A stretch of 64,000 nucleotides of DNA from Henricia sp. BOLD:AAB3569. Taxonomy: Eukaryota; Echinodermata; Asteroidea; Spinulosida; Echinasteridae. Positions 33,458 to 43,345 of this stretch are shown here, piece after piece. A program made the translations under genes and the position numbers. The stretch lies in contig JBBELK010000386.1 of NCBI GenBank assembly GCA_037783545.1, positions 1,736,001 to 1,800,000 on the forward strand, in the 5' to 3' direction. The first letter of the stretch is position 1, and each line of letters starts with the position of its first letter. The notes beneath the pieces were generated by a model that saw only the letters and a list, made by a program, of their open reading frames with translations, was not told the origin of the DNA and searched no databases.

Positions 33458-33660
33458 AGGTAGTATACTTGTTTGGTAAACCGTTAAAAACGGCATGATT
33501 TCCACTGTTAATTGAAAGCATAGGTTGAGAAAACTACCTAGAAATTTCAGCCATTGAGATGCAATAATACTTCAGAATACCTAATAGTATGTAATGCTGT
33601 TGTTCCTGGAATTCGTATATAAAAATTTCATCTGCATATAACGATATAATGGACTTTTAA
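33454..33660 (+). mobile_element. Family A/C element abutting the previous one
   Basis: Starts TTAA-AGGTAGTATACTTGTTTGG at exactly the TTAA that ends the preceding element. The body has TTTCAGCCATTGAGATGCAA and GTAATGCTGTTGTTCC. It ends ATAATGGACTTTTAA. Confidence 0.65.
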
Positions 33661-34430
33661 GAATTTTTACAAAAACACTCCGTTTTCCAAAACACCTTAA
33701 TGGGTTGCGATGCAAATCGCACGTATATACAACTGAACAAAACCCTCGTGAGGCGCGCAATTTACCGTGTGTGACTGAAAATGCTGTGTAATTTGATCAC
33801 AAGGGACAAAATCCGCACAATTCTAATACTGCGAGAGTCCTTGAATTACTGACTCATTTCCTAATGGAAGACGAAGGCGAGTAATATTGTAATAAAAGCC
33901 GCGACAAACACGACTTTGAATTTTGCCAATGCCCCCAAATAACGCCAATACCTGTGTAATTTTTGACAGCTTTTTAACAACAACGTTTTGTCATAGTTTG
34001 ACTTGTGTCTTGGGGTGTATTATTTGTTTGATTTTATTTTTTACTGTAAAATAAGTGGCTTTACGTTCCAACCCCAGTATTTGTCGAAAATGTCCACGGT
34101 CAAAAGCTCCAGAATTTTCCTTTTTTTTATTTCAAAGAAGAAAGAAACGCAATACGAAAGATCGAGGCGGCTGAGAGATATAACAATTATTGTATCGGCC
34201 AGTAGCGTATAGGAACACCTCTCGTGGCAAAGCTGACTATAGCCTCCGTGAGAGCCACTGAGACAGGGTGCGCTACTCTGGCCGAAGTGCCTCCTGAGCT
34301 GCACTTCTAGAGCCGTGTTTCAGACGCGCTGATCTAGAGGACAGATCATGCAACAAAATCCAACAAAATTAACCTGCATTGTTGGAAAAAGAGTGGCAAG
34401 CTCGAGATTGTTGTGATGCTCCGACGGGAT
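33661..34430. other. Protease intron 2, no feature seen
   Basis: No exon, RNA gene or repeat is recognised in this 770-bp stretch. Confidence 0.5.
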
Positions 34431-34503
34431 GCCCAGATAGCTCAGTTGGTAGAGCAGTTGGTCATGTATGCCAAGGACCTGGGTTCGAGTCCCAGTCGGG
34501 CAT
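34431..34503 (+). tRNA. tRNA-like sequence, 73 nt, probably a pseudogene
   Basis: GCCCAGATAGCTCAGTTGG gives a normal D arm (GCTC/GAGC), and CTGGGTTCGAGTCCCAG gives a perfect T arm; the length is that of a tRNA. The anticodon stem is irregular (TTGG/CCAA around a 9-base loop) and the acceptor stem has at least two mismatches. I cannot assign an anticodon. It is probably a pseudogene or a SINE head. Confidence 0.45.
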
Positions 34504-34740
34504 TGCAATTTTCTCGTGTTTCTAAATTCATCTCTAATTGTCAATCCTATCATATACCCTAATTATACATAAAATTAACCTTGCTATGGCAAATTTGTAG
34601 ACAAATTGGTTTGTTACTCCTTTCGGGGTTCAAGACAGTTATTCCTTTGAATAATTTGAAGTGGATTTCTTTAATTTTAGACAAAAATAAACGTAAAATG
34701 TATACTCTCTTTGAAAAGACCCTGCATGCATGCAGGTATA

Positions 34741-34883
34741 GACCGTATCGAATAGCCCGCCATCTTGTGGGGCAGTTTCTTTGTTCCTTGAGGACATGCA
34801 CGGTTGGACATGTTGTGCTTGCATTGTTGAACAGTTTTAGTAACAAAAGGTGCCCCACAAGATGGCAGCTATTCGATACGGTC
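34741..34883. mobile_element. Family E element, best copy
   Basis: 143 bp, with inverted ends GACCGTATCGAATAGC / GCTATTCGATACGGTC, bordered on both sides by TA (TATA...TATA). Each terminal repeat contains CCATCTTGTGGGGCA or its inverse, a YY1-type core. The centre carries TTTGTTCCTTGAGGACATGC and TAACAAAAGG. Confidence 0.85.
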
Positions 34884-35286
34884 TATACAATTCTAAAGAC
34901 AGGACATGTGTTTATGTTTATGTTTTCACAGCGTTATACCGGGCAAGCGTGTTATACGATATAACTAACAGTACAAACTTCGAAATGTGATCATGAATTA
35001 AGTATGAAGTTTATCGATTTATTCAAAATGACTTAGGAAAACGTTAAAAAGAAACCAGTGGCGCCAAAGGCAGAATAATGAGCGATCTTCGCTATTTCAA
35101 AACCACGCATATACAACGACAAGAAATCGCAATAAAGATGCAAAACAGTTTCCTCGATAAAATATGGCATATACTAAATTTATTTGCGATGTTCCCCGGG
35201 GCTATAATAATCAACATATTTATAGAATAGAAAATATACTGTGTTTCCAAGAGAAAGTCTTGCTTGTGAAAGCAAACCATTCAATC
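34884..35286. other. Protease intron 2, no feature seen
   Basis: No exon, RNA gene or repeat is recognised. Confidence 0.5.
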
Positions 35287-35504
35287 TTAAAGGAGCATTG
35301 TATCATTTTCAGATGAAGGGTGTTTTTTATTTTGTTTTATTTAAAAAATAAATTGTACCGGTATTTGTTTATTTTTGTGTTGAGTAAAAGCACCATCAGT
35401 TGACAATATCTCCCACAAAGGTACCATTTTACTGGGGAAGAAACCATGTTTGTTACCATTGCTATCATCACTTTTAGTCGTTTTGTTTCTTGTTAACTTG
35501 TTAA
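35287..35504 (+). mobile_element. Family A TTAA element
   Basis: Starts TTAA-AGGAGCATTGTATCATTT and carries CACCATCAGTTGACAATATC, AAAGGTACCATTTTAC, GTTACCATTGCTATCATCAC. It ends at TTAA (35501-35504), the point where the retrotransposon reading frame opens. Confidence 0.6.
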
Positions 35505-36351
35505 TGTCTCTCGAATAATACTACTTCAAAAAAGAGTTATACGCATTATTTCTCATTCTGACTATCGAGCTCACACTGACCCTCTTTTTAAACATTACGA
35601 ATTACTAAAAGTGAATGATATTTATCTTTACCAACTAGGCATATTCATGTTTCAATTATCAAAAAATAATGTTCCAAAGTATTTACAATTGCCCTTTATA
35701 AAAAACGAACACCTCCATAGTCATTACACTAGGCAGGTCCATCACTACCATCTTCAAGCAATTCGTACAAATCTTGGGAAGAAATGTGTCACATTCGAAG
35801 GTCCAAAGCTATGGAATTCTCTTGATCCTAATTTGAAAAGTCAAGAAAAGTTACCAGCATTTAAAACAGAATTTAAAACTTTCCTCCTTACTAAATATGC
35901 CGATTAAAATGTTTTGTTATTTTTATTATATATAAACAATCAACAAAATTATGATTCCTTAACTATGTATGAATGGCAGTTTTTTTTCCTGCCCAGCTCT
36001 GCATTGTGTTAACTAAACCTACTTGCCATATTTGCTTAATCTACTTACCTTAACTCGTTTTGCTGCTTTGTTTGTTGAACTCACACACAGCTCAACTTGG
36101 TTGCTTTATTTCATTTTAATGCTGACCATTACTGCGCTTCTGATTTATTTATATTGATTTGCTGGCTTGGTTTTATTTTCTTATAATAATAGTCTGGCTC
36201 ATATTACATTTATTTGCACTATTAATTAATTTTGTTAACTTTATAACTTAATATTTATTTCTGAGGAAGCTCACACTCGATAAGCTTTGCTTCTTGTGAG
36301 CTCCCCCCATACTACCTCATTATACTACAGTGTATTAGTAAAATTGTAATT
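35503..36351 (+). mobile_element. Non-LTR retrotransposon 3' end: reverse-transcriptase C-terminus and 3' UTR
   Basis: An open frame from 35503 to a stop at 35907 reads LQKRVIRIISHSDYRAHTDP, LFKHYELLKVNDIYLYQLG, then RTNLGKKCVTFEGPKLWNSL and FKTEFKTFLLTKYAD. This is the C-terminal part of non-LTR reverse transcriptases (LQKRAVRII, HTxPLF, LGxxM, GPxLWNxL). The element is 5'-truncated, as is usual for target-primed insertion. The AT-rich 3' UTR follows, with a GAAGCTCACACTCGATAAGC / CTTGTGAGCTCC hairpin. It is interrupted at 36352; its tail resumes at 42547. CR1/L2 group is likely from the short repeat tail. Confidence 0.85.
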
Positions 36352-36489
36352 AGGTGATCGGGCTCAACCCGATCACCTATTGATATCGTACGATTTCTTT
36401 GTCTTTTTAGGTGATCGGGCCAACAGCCCGATCACCTATTACTCTCGTACGATTTCTTTGTCTTTTTTTTTTTTTTTTTTTTTTCTTTT

Positions 36490-38360
36490 TCTTTTTCCAC
36501 TCAAACGTTTCCAGAGCTTTTCTTCAAAACGGTTCAAGCTATCAACTTGAAACTTTGTAGGAACATCAACCCCAATGTGAAGGTGTGCATACAAGGGTGA
36601 CGTCATTGTGACGTCATTGGGTATCAAATTACAACCCAAAAATGACTAAAATATGCATGTTTTAAAATGCTTCCGTCTGGAAAACCACGTGACCCATGAT
36701 TTTCGTATTTAGCAGGCTTATAGATAAGATCATGGCCTACGATTTTCTTCGTGTGGGCATTTTCATCTGACCCTTCCTTCTGGGGTCAATCTGAGGTCAA
36801 AGTTCAACGAAAACGAAAATCGCAATTTTTGCACTAATTGAGCAACAATGCCCATCAAACCAAGCTGAATCTTTAAGTAACTAAGTACAGGCATAGGTCC
36901 TATGGCAGACTTTCACCAGCGTGTATAATATTATGATGGCATCAAGCGTGACGTCATCGTGACGTCATCAAGTATCAAATTACACCCCCCAAAAAAACAA
37001 AATATGCATATTTTAAAATGCTTCCGTCTTGAAAACCACGTGACCCAGGATCTTCGTATTTGGCAGGTTTACAGATGACATTCTGTGCTACAATTTTCTT
37101 TGTGTGGGCATTTTCATCTGACCCTTCTCTCTGGGGTCAATTGGAGGTCAAAGTTCAACGAAACTGAGAATCTCAGTTTTTACACTTACCAGCAACAATG
37201 CCTATCAAACCAAGCTGAATCGTTAGTAAATTAGATACAGACATAGGCCCTACGGCAGACTTTCACCAGAATGTATAGTATCACGATGGCATCAAGTGTG
37301 ACGTAATCATGACGTCATCAGGTGTCAAATTACAAAAATTCAAAGGTTATTATTTCCAAAATTCATATCTCAAGAACCGTAATAGATACTTGAACAATTC
37401 TTTCACAACATGATAAGTCTAAATGAACTGAACAAATCATACGATGTCATGACCCCTGTGTGACGCCTACTTCCGGTCCAAACCGGAAGTTGTTCGAAAA
37501 TGTGCATTTTGTAAGCGTTTTGAATGCAAATAGATTCAAAGTGGTAGTGAATTTGACCATATTTCTACGGAACGAAATGTTTCCACACATGTAGACTTTT
37601 TGACTATACCATTTGTGACGTCATCACATGGACGGTGGTTACGTAATGTGGCGTCAAAATACGCAAATTTGGAGCTGAATTGTTTTAAAATGCTGTATCT
37701 TGAGAACTACAGCAGATATTTGCATGATTCTTTCGCCACATTTAAGAACTTGATGTTTATCAAATTGTTGAACAATTTGTGCACAACATTGTGACGTCAT
37801 GATATCGTCACAGGTGTCAAATTACAAAAATTCAAAGGTTATTATTTTCAAAATTCATATCTCAAGAACCGTAATAGATACTTGAACAATTCTTTCACAA
37901 CATGATAAGTCTAAATGAACTGAACAAATCATACGATGTCATGACCCCTGTGTGACGCCTACTTCCGGTCCAAACCGGAAGTTGTTCGAAAATGTGCAAT
38001 TTTTTAGCATTTTGAATGCAAATAGATTCAAAGTGGTAGTGAATTTGACCATATTTCTACGGAACGAAATGTTTCCACACATGTGGACCTTTTGACTATA
38101 CCATTGGTGACGTCATTACATGGACGGTGGTTACGTAATGTGGTGTCAAATCACGCAAATTTGGAGCTGAGATGTTTTAAAATGCTGTATCTTGAGAACT
38201 ACAGCAGATATTTGCATGATTCTTTCGCCACATTTAAGAACTTGATGTTTATCAAATTGTTGAACAATTTGTGCACAAAATTGTGACGTCATGATGTCGT
38301 CACAGGTGTCACATTACAAGATTTCAAAGGTTATTATTTCAACAATTCATATCTCAAAAC
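36490..38360 (+). repeat. Tandem sub-repeats in the inner element, rich in TGACGTCA
   Basis: Four diverged units in order: two about 350-bp units (from 36490 and 36960; shared AAAATGCTTCCGTCT and AACCACGTGACCCA blocks) and two about 480-bp units (from 37320 and 37808; shared TCATATCTCAAGAACCGTAA, CTACTTCCGGTCCAAACCGG, AATGCTGTATCTTGAGAACT), then a partial third. Unit borders carry TGACGTCA palindromes, nine in all (36598, 36609, 36949, 36960, 37310, 37616, 37792, 38108, 38284). Confidence 0.9.
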
Positions 38361-38431
38361 GGTGCAAGCTATCAACCCCCAGCTATGGCGGATATGCAGG
38401 GAGGAGATATTAGTTACCGGATTAGTGTATA

Positions 38432-38554
38432 CAGCAGCCGATTTCACGAAACTTTACGCAATTGCGCAAGTCCACTTACGCCATACGTTATTGCGCAAGT
38501 AATGGCGTAAGTGGACTTGCGCAATTGCGTAAAGTTTCGTGAAATCGGCTGCTG
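38432..38554. mobile_element. Perfect fold-back element, 53-bp arms
   Basis: Arms 38432-38484 and 38502-38554 are exact reverse complements (start CAGCAGCCGATTTCACGAAA), with a 17-base loop. TTGCGCAA words dominate the centre. Exact arms imply a young or actively homogenised insertion in the inner Helentron. A decayed relative is at 5977-6090. Confidence 0.88.
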
Positions 38555-38682
38555 AACTTCCATTTTTGCCATTCCACAGGTGATAACAACGTCTGAAATT
38601 CATCACAAAATGTTCATTTAACCCGATCACCTGGCGTTTGTAACAACAAACGTCATACCTCTAGTTTTTTTTTTCTTCTTTT

Positions 38683-40340
38683 TCCACTCAAACGTTTCCA
38701 GAGCTTTTCTTCGAAACGGTTCAAGCTATCAACTTGAAACTTGGTAGGAACATCAACCCCAATGTGAAGGTGTGCATACAAGTGTGACGTCACCGTGACG
38801 TCATCGGGTATCAAATTACAACAAAAAAATGACCAAAATATGCATGTTTTAAAATGCTTCCGTCTAGAAAACCACGTGACTCATGATCTTCGTATTTGGC
38901 AGGCTTATATATCAGATCATGGCCAACAATTTTCTTCGTGTGGGCATTTTCATCTGACCCTTCCTTCTGGGGTCAATCTGAGGTCAAAGTTCAACGAAAA
39001 CGAAAATCTCAATTTTTGCACTTATTGAGCAACAATGCCCATCAAACCAAGCTGAATCTTTAAGTAACTAGGTACAGGCATAGGTCCTATGGCAGACTTT
39101 CACCAGCGTGTATAATATTATGATGGCATCAAGCGTGACGTCATCGTGACGTCATCAAGTATCAAATTACACCCTCCAAAAAACCAAAATATGCATATTT
39201 TAAAATGCTTCCGTCTTGAAAACCACGTGACCCAGGATCGTCGTATTTGGCAGGTTTATAGATGACATTCTGTGCTACAATTTTCTTTGTGTGGGCATTT
39301 TCATCTGACCCCTCCTTCTGGGGTCAATTGGAGGTCAAAGTTCAACGAAACTGAGAATCTCAGTTTTTACACTTACCAGCAACAATGCCCATCAAACCAA
39401 GCTGAATCGTTAGTAAATTAGATACAGACATAGGCCCTACGGCAGACTTCCACCAGAATGCATAGTATCATGATGGCATCAAGTGTGACGTAATCATGAC
39501 GTCATCAGGTGTCAAATTACAAAAAATCAAAGGTTATTATTTCAAAAATTCATATCTCAAGAACCGTAATAGATACTTGAACAATTCTTTCACAACATGA
39601 TCAGTCTAAATGAACTGAACAAATCATACAATGTCATGACCCCTGTGTGACGCCTACTTCCGGTCCAAACCGGAAGTTGTTCGAAAATGTGCATTTTTGT
39701 AAGCGTTTTGAATGCAAATAGATTCAAAGTGGTAGTGAATTTGACCATATTTCTACGGAACGAAATGTTTCCACACATTTGGACTTTTTGACTATACCAT
39801 TGGTGACGTCATCACATGGACGGTAGTTACGTAATGTGGTGTCAAAATACGCAAATTTGGAGCTGAATTGTTTTAAAATGCTGTATCTTGAGAACTACAG
39901 CAGATATTTGCATGATTCTTTCGCCACATTTAAGAACTTGACGTTTATCAAATTGTTGAACAATTTGTGCACAACATTGTGACGTCATGATATCGTCACA
40001 GGTGTCAAATTACAAAAATTAAATGGTTATTATTTCAAAAATTCATATCTCAAGAATCGTAATAGATACTTGAACAATTCTTTCACAGCATGATAGGTCG
40101 CAATGAACTGAACAAATCATACAATGGCATGACCCCTGTGTGACCCAAACCTGCGGTCCAAACCGGAAGAGGTTCGAAAATGTACACTTTTTTTAGCACT
40201 TTGAATGCAAATAGAGCCAAAGTGGTAGGGAATTTGACCATAGTTCTACGGAACGAAATGTTCCCTCACATGTGGACTTTATGACTACATATATACCACT
40301 GATGACGTCATCACGTGCACGGTGGTTACGTAATGTGGAG
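38683..40340 (+). repeat. Tandem sub-repeats in the outer element
   Basis: Homologous to 36490-38160 unit for unit, with a truncated last unit, differing at scattered positions. It has eight TGACGTCA palindromes (38785, 38796, 39136, 39147, 39497, 39803, 39980, 40313). Divergence from the inner copy is modest, so the two elements are close relatives. Confidence 0.88.
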
Positions 40341-42200
40341 AAATTATTTGTTGGGTCCCTTGATAATTAAGCTAACTCAGTCGTTTGAGGGCGCTATACC
40401 AAGCCTACACTAATCTGACGATTTGCGCCCATATATAGTGCTCGACTTCTAATAATAAAACTTGTATCTAGGCGCCTGTCTCGGGTCAGAGGTCATTTAT
40501 GTATCTTTTTAAGGAGGATGTCTGGGCTACACGGCCAATGATATACACGTACGTGCGCGAGTAGTGAATAAGTCAGACAGACGAGACATAATAAGCAGGG
40601 CTTGATTTACAACCGAGAAAATTGGACTTTTGAAGATGTAAAACTGCTAGTTTCCGTGGCATCATCGCCAGGAAAATTGAATAAACACTAGATAGCACAA
40701 GGACATTTACTTTTGGTGACTTAGCTGTTGTATCTTGGGTGTAATTATGTACGGCTAGCCTTAGTCGGCGGACCAGAGTAAATATGTCTTCTCCCCGAAA
40801 ACTGTGAATGTGACATGCTGGAAATCGTTGCTGTGTTGGAAATAAAATAAACATGGTGGACCGCAACTCAAGTTGACTGGAGCGTCAGTTTATTCTAGAT
40901 GCACACACAGCGCACAGCCCGCACCAAAATCTTACTATTTTTCATCTCAAAAATTCACCACTTTTACCTGTCCAAATCTAACGAGCAACAGTTCATTAGA
41001 AAGCTTAGAGTTTCAGTCATTCACTAACGTACATAAAACAGCCGTCGGAGGTATGACCGACAGCCCAGGCTTTTATGAATGAACTACTCTCGCCCCGACC
41101 AGCTTTTCCCAAAGCGTTGCGATCGCGAGTATTCGGCCCATAAAAATTGCCGCTCGGCTGGGCGCGCATGCACTTCGGGTGCTTTCCGCGGATCCGAATA
41201 CTTGTGACGTACATGAAAAGGGTTTCCCTGAATAGCTGAAGGGGTACTGTACACGTCATTGCGTCCTTGTTATCGGTAGGTGGTCTACAACCGAAGTTAC
41301 GAAAAAGGGAAAAGTAAACTCCATTTCTTGAGGTGAAATCTTCATTTTGAAAGGTAGGAGGTTTCACTGAATGAATTTTACATGTCTTAACAATTATTTG
41401 TGCGAGTTTGGAATGTTAAATGTGTTTATTTTTTTACGGAGAGCGTATTTTCTATACCCTTTCAAAAGCTCTTTTGATAGACACGAACGCCACGCTGTAC
41501 GTGTGTGTGTTGGCCTATTGAATGGGGCACTCGCCCGTAAAAGGACGGCGTGATGCATGGCGTGACCCCGGTCGTTGGAATCTGGTTGTGTCAACCACTA
41601 AGTCTTAAAATCATGCTGTTTTGGTAATTTTATAACAAAATACACATCTCACATATATGCCGGATATATTTCTAGGGACGTCAGAATTACAATTAGCCGA
41701 ATTTTTTAGGCCTCGTGTCCGTTAAATTTTGAAAGGAAGGTATAACCCTCCCCAAATTTTAAAAAAATGGTACAATCGTAGTTCGTACATAGGATGCACA
41801 ATGCCTTTTTTTGGGCGATACCATTATTACTAGAGGTATGTTTTTCCGCATTCCTGGAGGGGCAGATCTAAGTAATCAAAATTCAAATTGAATTTTTTGT
41901 TTTGGTTGTCGAATTGATGTGTTTTATTTTGTTCACTATATCAGCTGTAAATACAATTAAAACAATAAATACAAACCAAACTTTAAGTATTAAAGAGAAT
42001 AGGCCTACAACTTACAAGTTTTTAAAAGTCATACTCATAGCCGCCCTAATTGTTTTAGTCAGGTCATTAAAAAAAGAAAAGGAAAAAAAAGGAGAAAGTT
42101 AACTAAATCTTAAGTGAGGGCATGGTATAATAAAATATCCTGTTGTCTCTACTTAATAAACTATCCTGTTGTCTCTACTTCCAGTATCAAGATTAAAGAC
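40341..42200. other. Non-repetitive interior of the outer element
   Basis: About 1.9 kb with no counterpart in the inner copy and no convincing gene. It may be captured host DNA or the part deleted from the inner element. A 26-bp direct duplication (ATCCTGTTGTCTCTACTT) lies at 42136-42182. Confidence 0.45.
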
Positions 42201-42201
42201 T

Positions 42202-42285
42202 ATGGCCGAGCCAGAAGAAAACCAGGAAAACCCTCCACCTCGGAGTATCACACTAGCATCCGCATCCTCCACTTCTTTAAATTGA
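42202..42285 (+). pseudogene. Possible captured first-exon fragment
   Basis: ATG starts a 27-codon frame, MAEPEENQENPPPRSITLAS and so on, resembling the acidic/Pro-rich N-terminus of a cellular protein. It is preceded by a good acceptor (ttgtctctacttccag at 42183). It then hits a stop with no donor. Helitron-type elements are known to capture gene pieces; the parent gene is unknown. Confidence 0.2.
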
Positions 42286-42546
42286 CTTTTGACCTTGAAG
42301 ATGAGTAATACAATACCTCAAATAATGTTACTGGCCTTTATTTATCACTTGTTCAGCTATATCATTCAGCTATATCAATTTTAGCGTTGAATAGTCAGAG
42401 TCATGTCTTGAGAATTCCAATACTTTTTTCAACAACAAACAACTCAAGTTTTCAAACAATCTCAAAACTGTGTCGTCATCATCATTTCAATGTTTATGTC
42501 ACCCGATCACCTTGCGTTTGTAAAAAACACAAACGCGAAGCTCTAG

Positions 42547-42596
42547 TTCATTTTGAGTATGGAAATAAAGTGAACTGAACTGAACTGAACTGAAGT
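42547..42596 (+). mobile_element. 3' terminus of the interrupted non-LTR retrotransposon
   Basis: TTCATTTTGAGTATGGAAATAAAG followed by about five TGAAC repeats: a polyadenylation-like AATAAA and a short tandem tail typical of CR1/L2-group elements. Joined in register with 36351, it completes the 3' UTR. Confidence 0.75.
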
Positions 42597-43077
42597 AAAC
42601 TTTAACGCCCGCATATAACCCTTAGACTGTCCCATTTGAAATCGTTAACTTATTCGTATAATATGTCTCCATCTTTCATCACCTTCTTGTCCAACACATT
42701 TACAGGCGCCAAGGAAATTATCTAAATCAGCGCTTGATATGAGTTTCTGTACCCGGATATTAAATCTGAAATGTATCCATTTTATACACTAATCATCATG
42801 ATGAATTCTAACAAAAAAGTTCTCCGCGACAAATTAATGAAACGGATGAAAATAATACTTGGCAGTTTTATTCGCGTGGTGAGCATGTTATTAGTGTCGT
42901 AAAATACGCCAAAGTGTAAGTAAATGCCCGGTCACGACCGCGCTAATATGCGCTTCATTTGGTTTTTTATTATTATTATTTTTCTAAATTAAAAAAGAAA
43001 GTAATGACTCGCACTGAAAATATGTTTTTACTGATGAAAATAAATGAAAGAATCACTAAAAAAATAAATTCTTCAAT
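42597..43077. other. Protease intron 2, no feature seen
   Basis: AT-rich. No exon, RNA gene or repeat is recognised. Confidence 0.5.
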
Positions 43078-43345
43078 TACTAGCCTTTTGCACGTTTTAC
43101 ATGAACAGCGTCTGGTGTCCTTCCTTTCACACGCACACTAAGTATCCACTGGACCAGACTAATTTGTTTGTTGCTATGTGGTGCACGCGGCAGGTGTGAA
43201 GTACAGAATCAATACCGAGGAGAGAATGGCATAAAGCAACCAGACTGTTGGCTGCTAGGCAATGGCGTGCACCATGAACCAACAATAGCGTGACTTTCTA
43301 AACTGCACCTAGTGAACAATTTGGGGCGCCAGCCATTACGGAAAT
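43078..43345 (+). mobile_element. Family D element
   Basis: Starts TTACTAGCCTTTTGCACG and carries GAACAGCGTCTGGTGTCC, GTGGTGCACGCGGCAGGTG, GAGAATGGCATAAAGCAACC, AGGCAATGGCGTGCACC. The right terminus is degraded. Confidence 0.65.

Larger units (their letters stand above)
36409..38664 (+). mobile_element. Inner Helentron/Helitron-like element, complete
   Basis: 2256 bp. Starts AGGTGATCGGG after TTTTT (36408) and ends CCCGATCACCTGG, hairpin CGTTTGTAACAACAAACG (38635-38652), CTCTAG, then TTTTT. It therefore sits inside a T-run of the outer element, whose sequence resumes with TTTTTCTTCTTTTTCCACTC, the same phrase that follows the inner 5' end. Both ends match those of the outer element. It carries tandem sub-repeats and a separate palindromic insertion (38432-38554). 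It is non-coding. Confidence 0.82.
36352..42546 (+). mobile_element. Outer Helentron/Helitron-like element (interrupted by an inner copy)
   Basis: Begins AGGTGATCGGG immediately after a T (36351). It ends with CCCGATCACCT, an 8-bp-stem hairpin GCGTTTGT...ACAAACGC (42514-42536) and CTCTAG (42541-42546) before a T. The 5' 11-mer and the 3' subterminal CCCGATCACCT are inverted repeats. Subterminal inverted repeats, a 3' hairpin followed by a CTAG-type end, and T-T insertion fit the Helentron class of rolling-circle elements. The body 38683-40340 is homologous to the inner element; 40341-42500 is extra sequence. No Rep/helicase is seen, so it is non-autonomous. Without the inner copy it is about 3.9 kb. 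Confidence 0.75.

Noticed and set aside
36390..40340. Simple tandem segmental duplication of ~2.2 kb
   Set aside because: Terminal structures (AGGTGATCGGG starts, hairpin plus CTCTAG ends) and T-run junctions fit nested insertion of two related elements better.
41017..41367. 116-codon open frame on the minus strand inside the outer Helentron
   Set aside because: No recognisable domain, no typical transposon protein motif (Rep HUH, helicase); composition like non-coding DNA.
40341..42500. Search for Rep/helicase coding in the outer Helentron
   Set aside because: No frame longer than about 116 codons and no HUH or helicase motif seen; element is non-autonomous.
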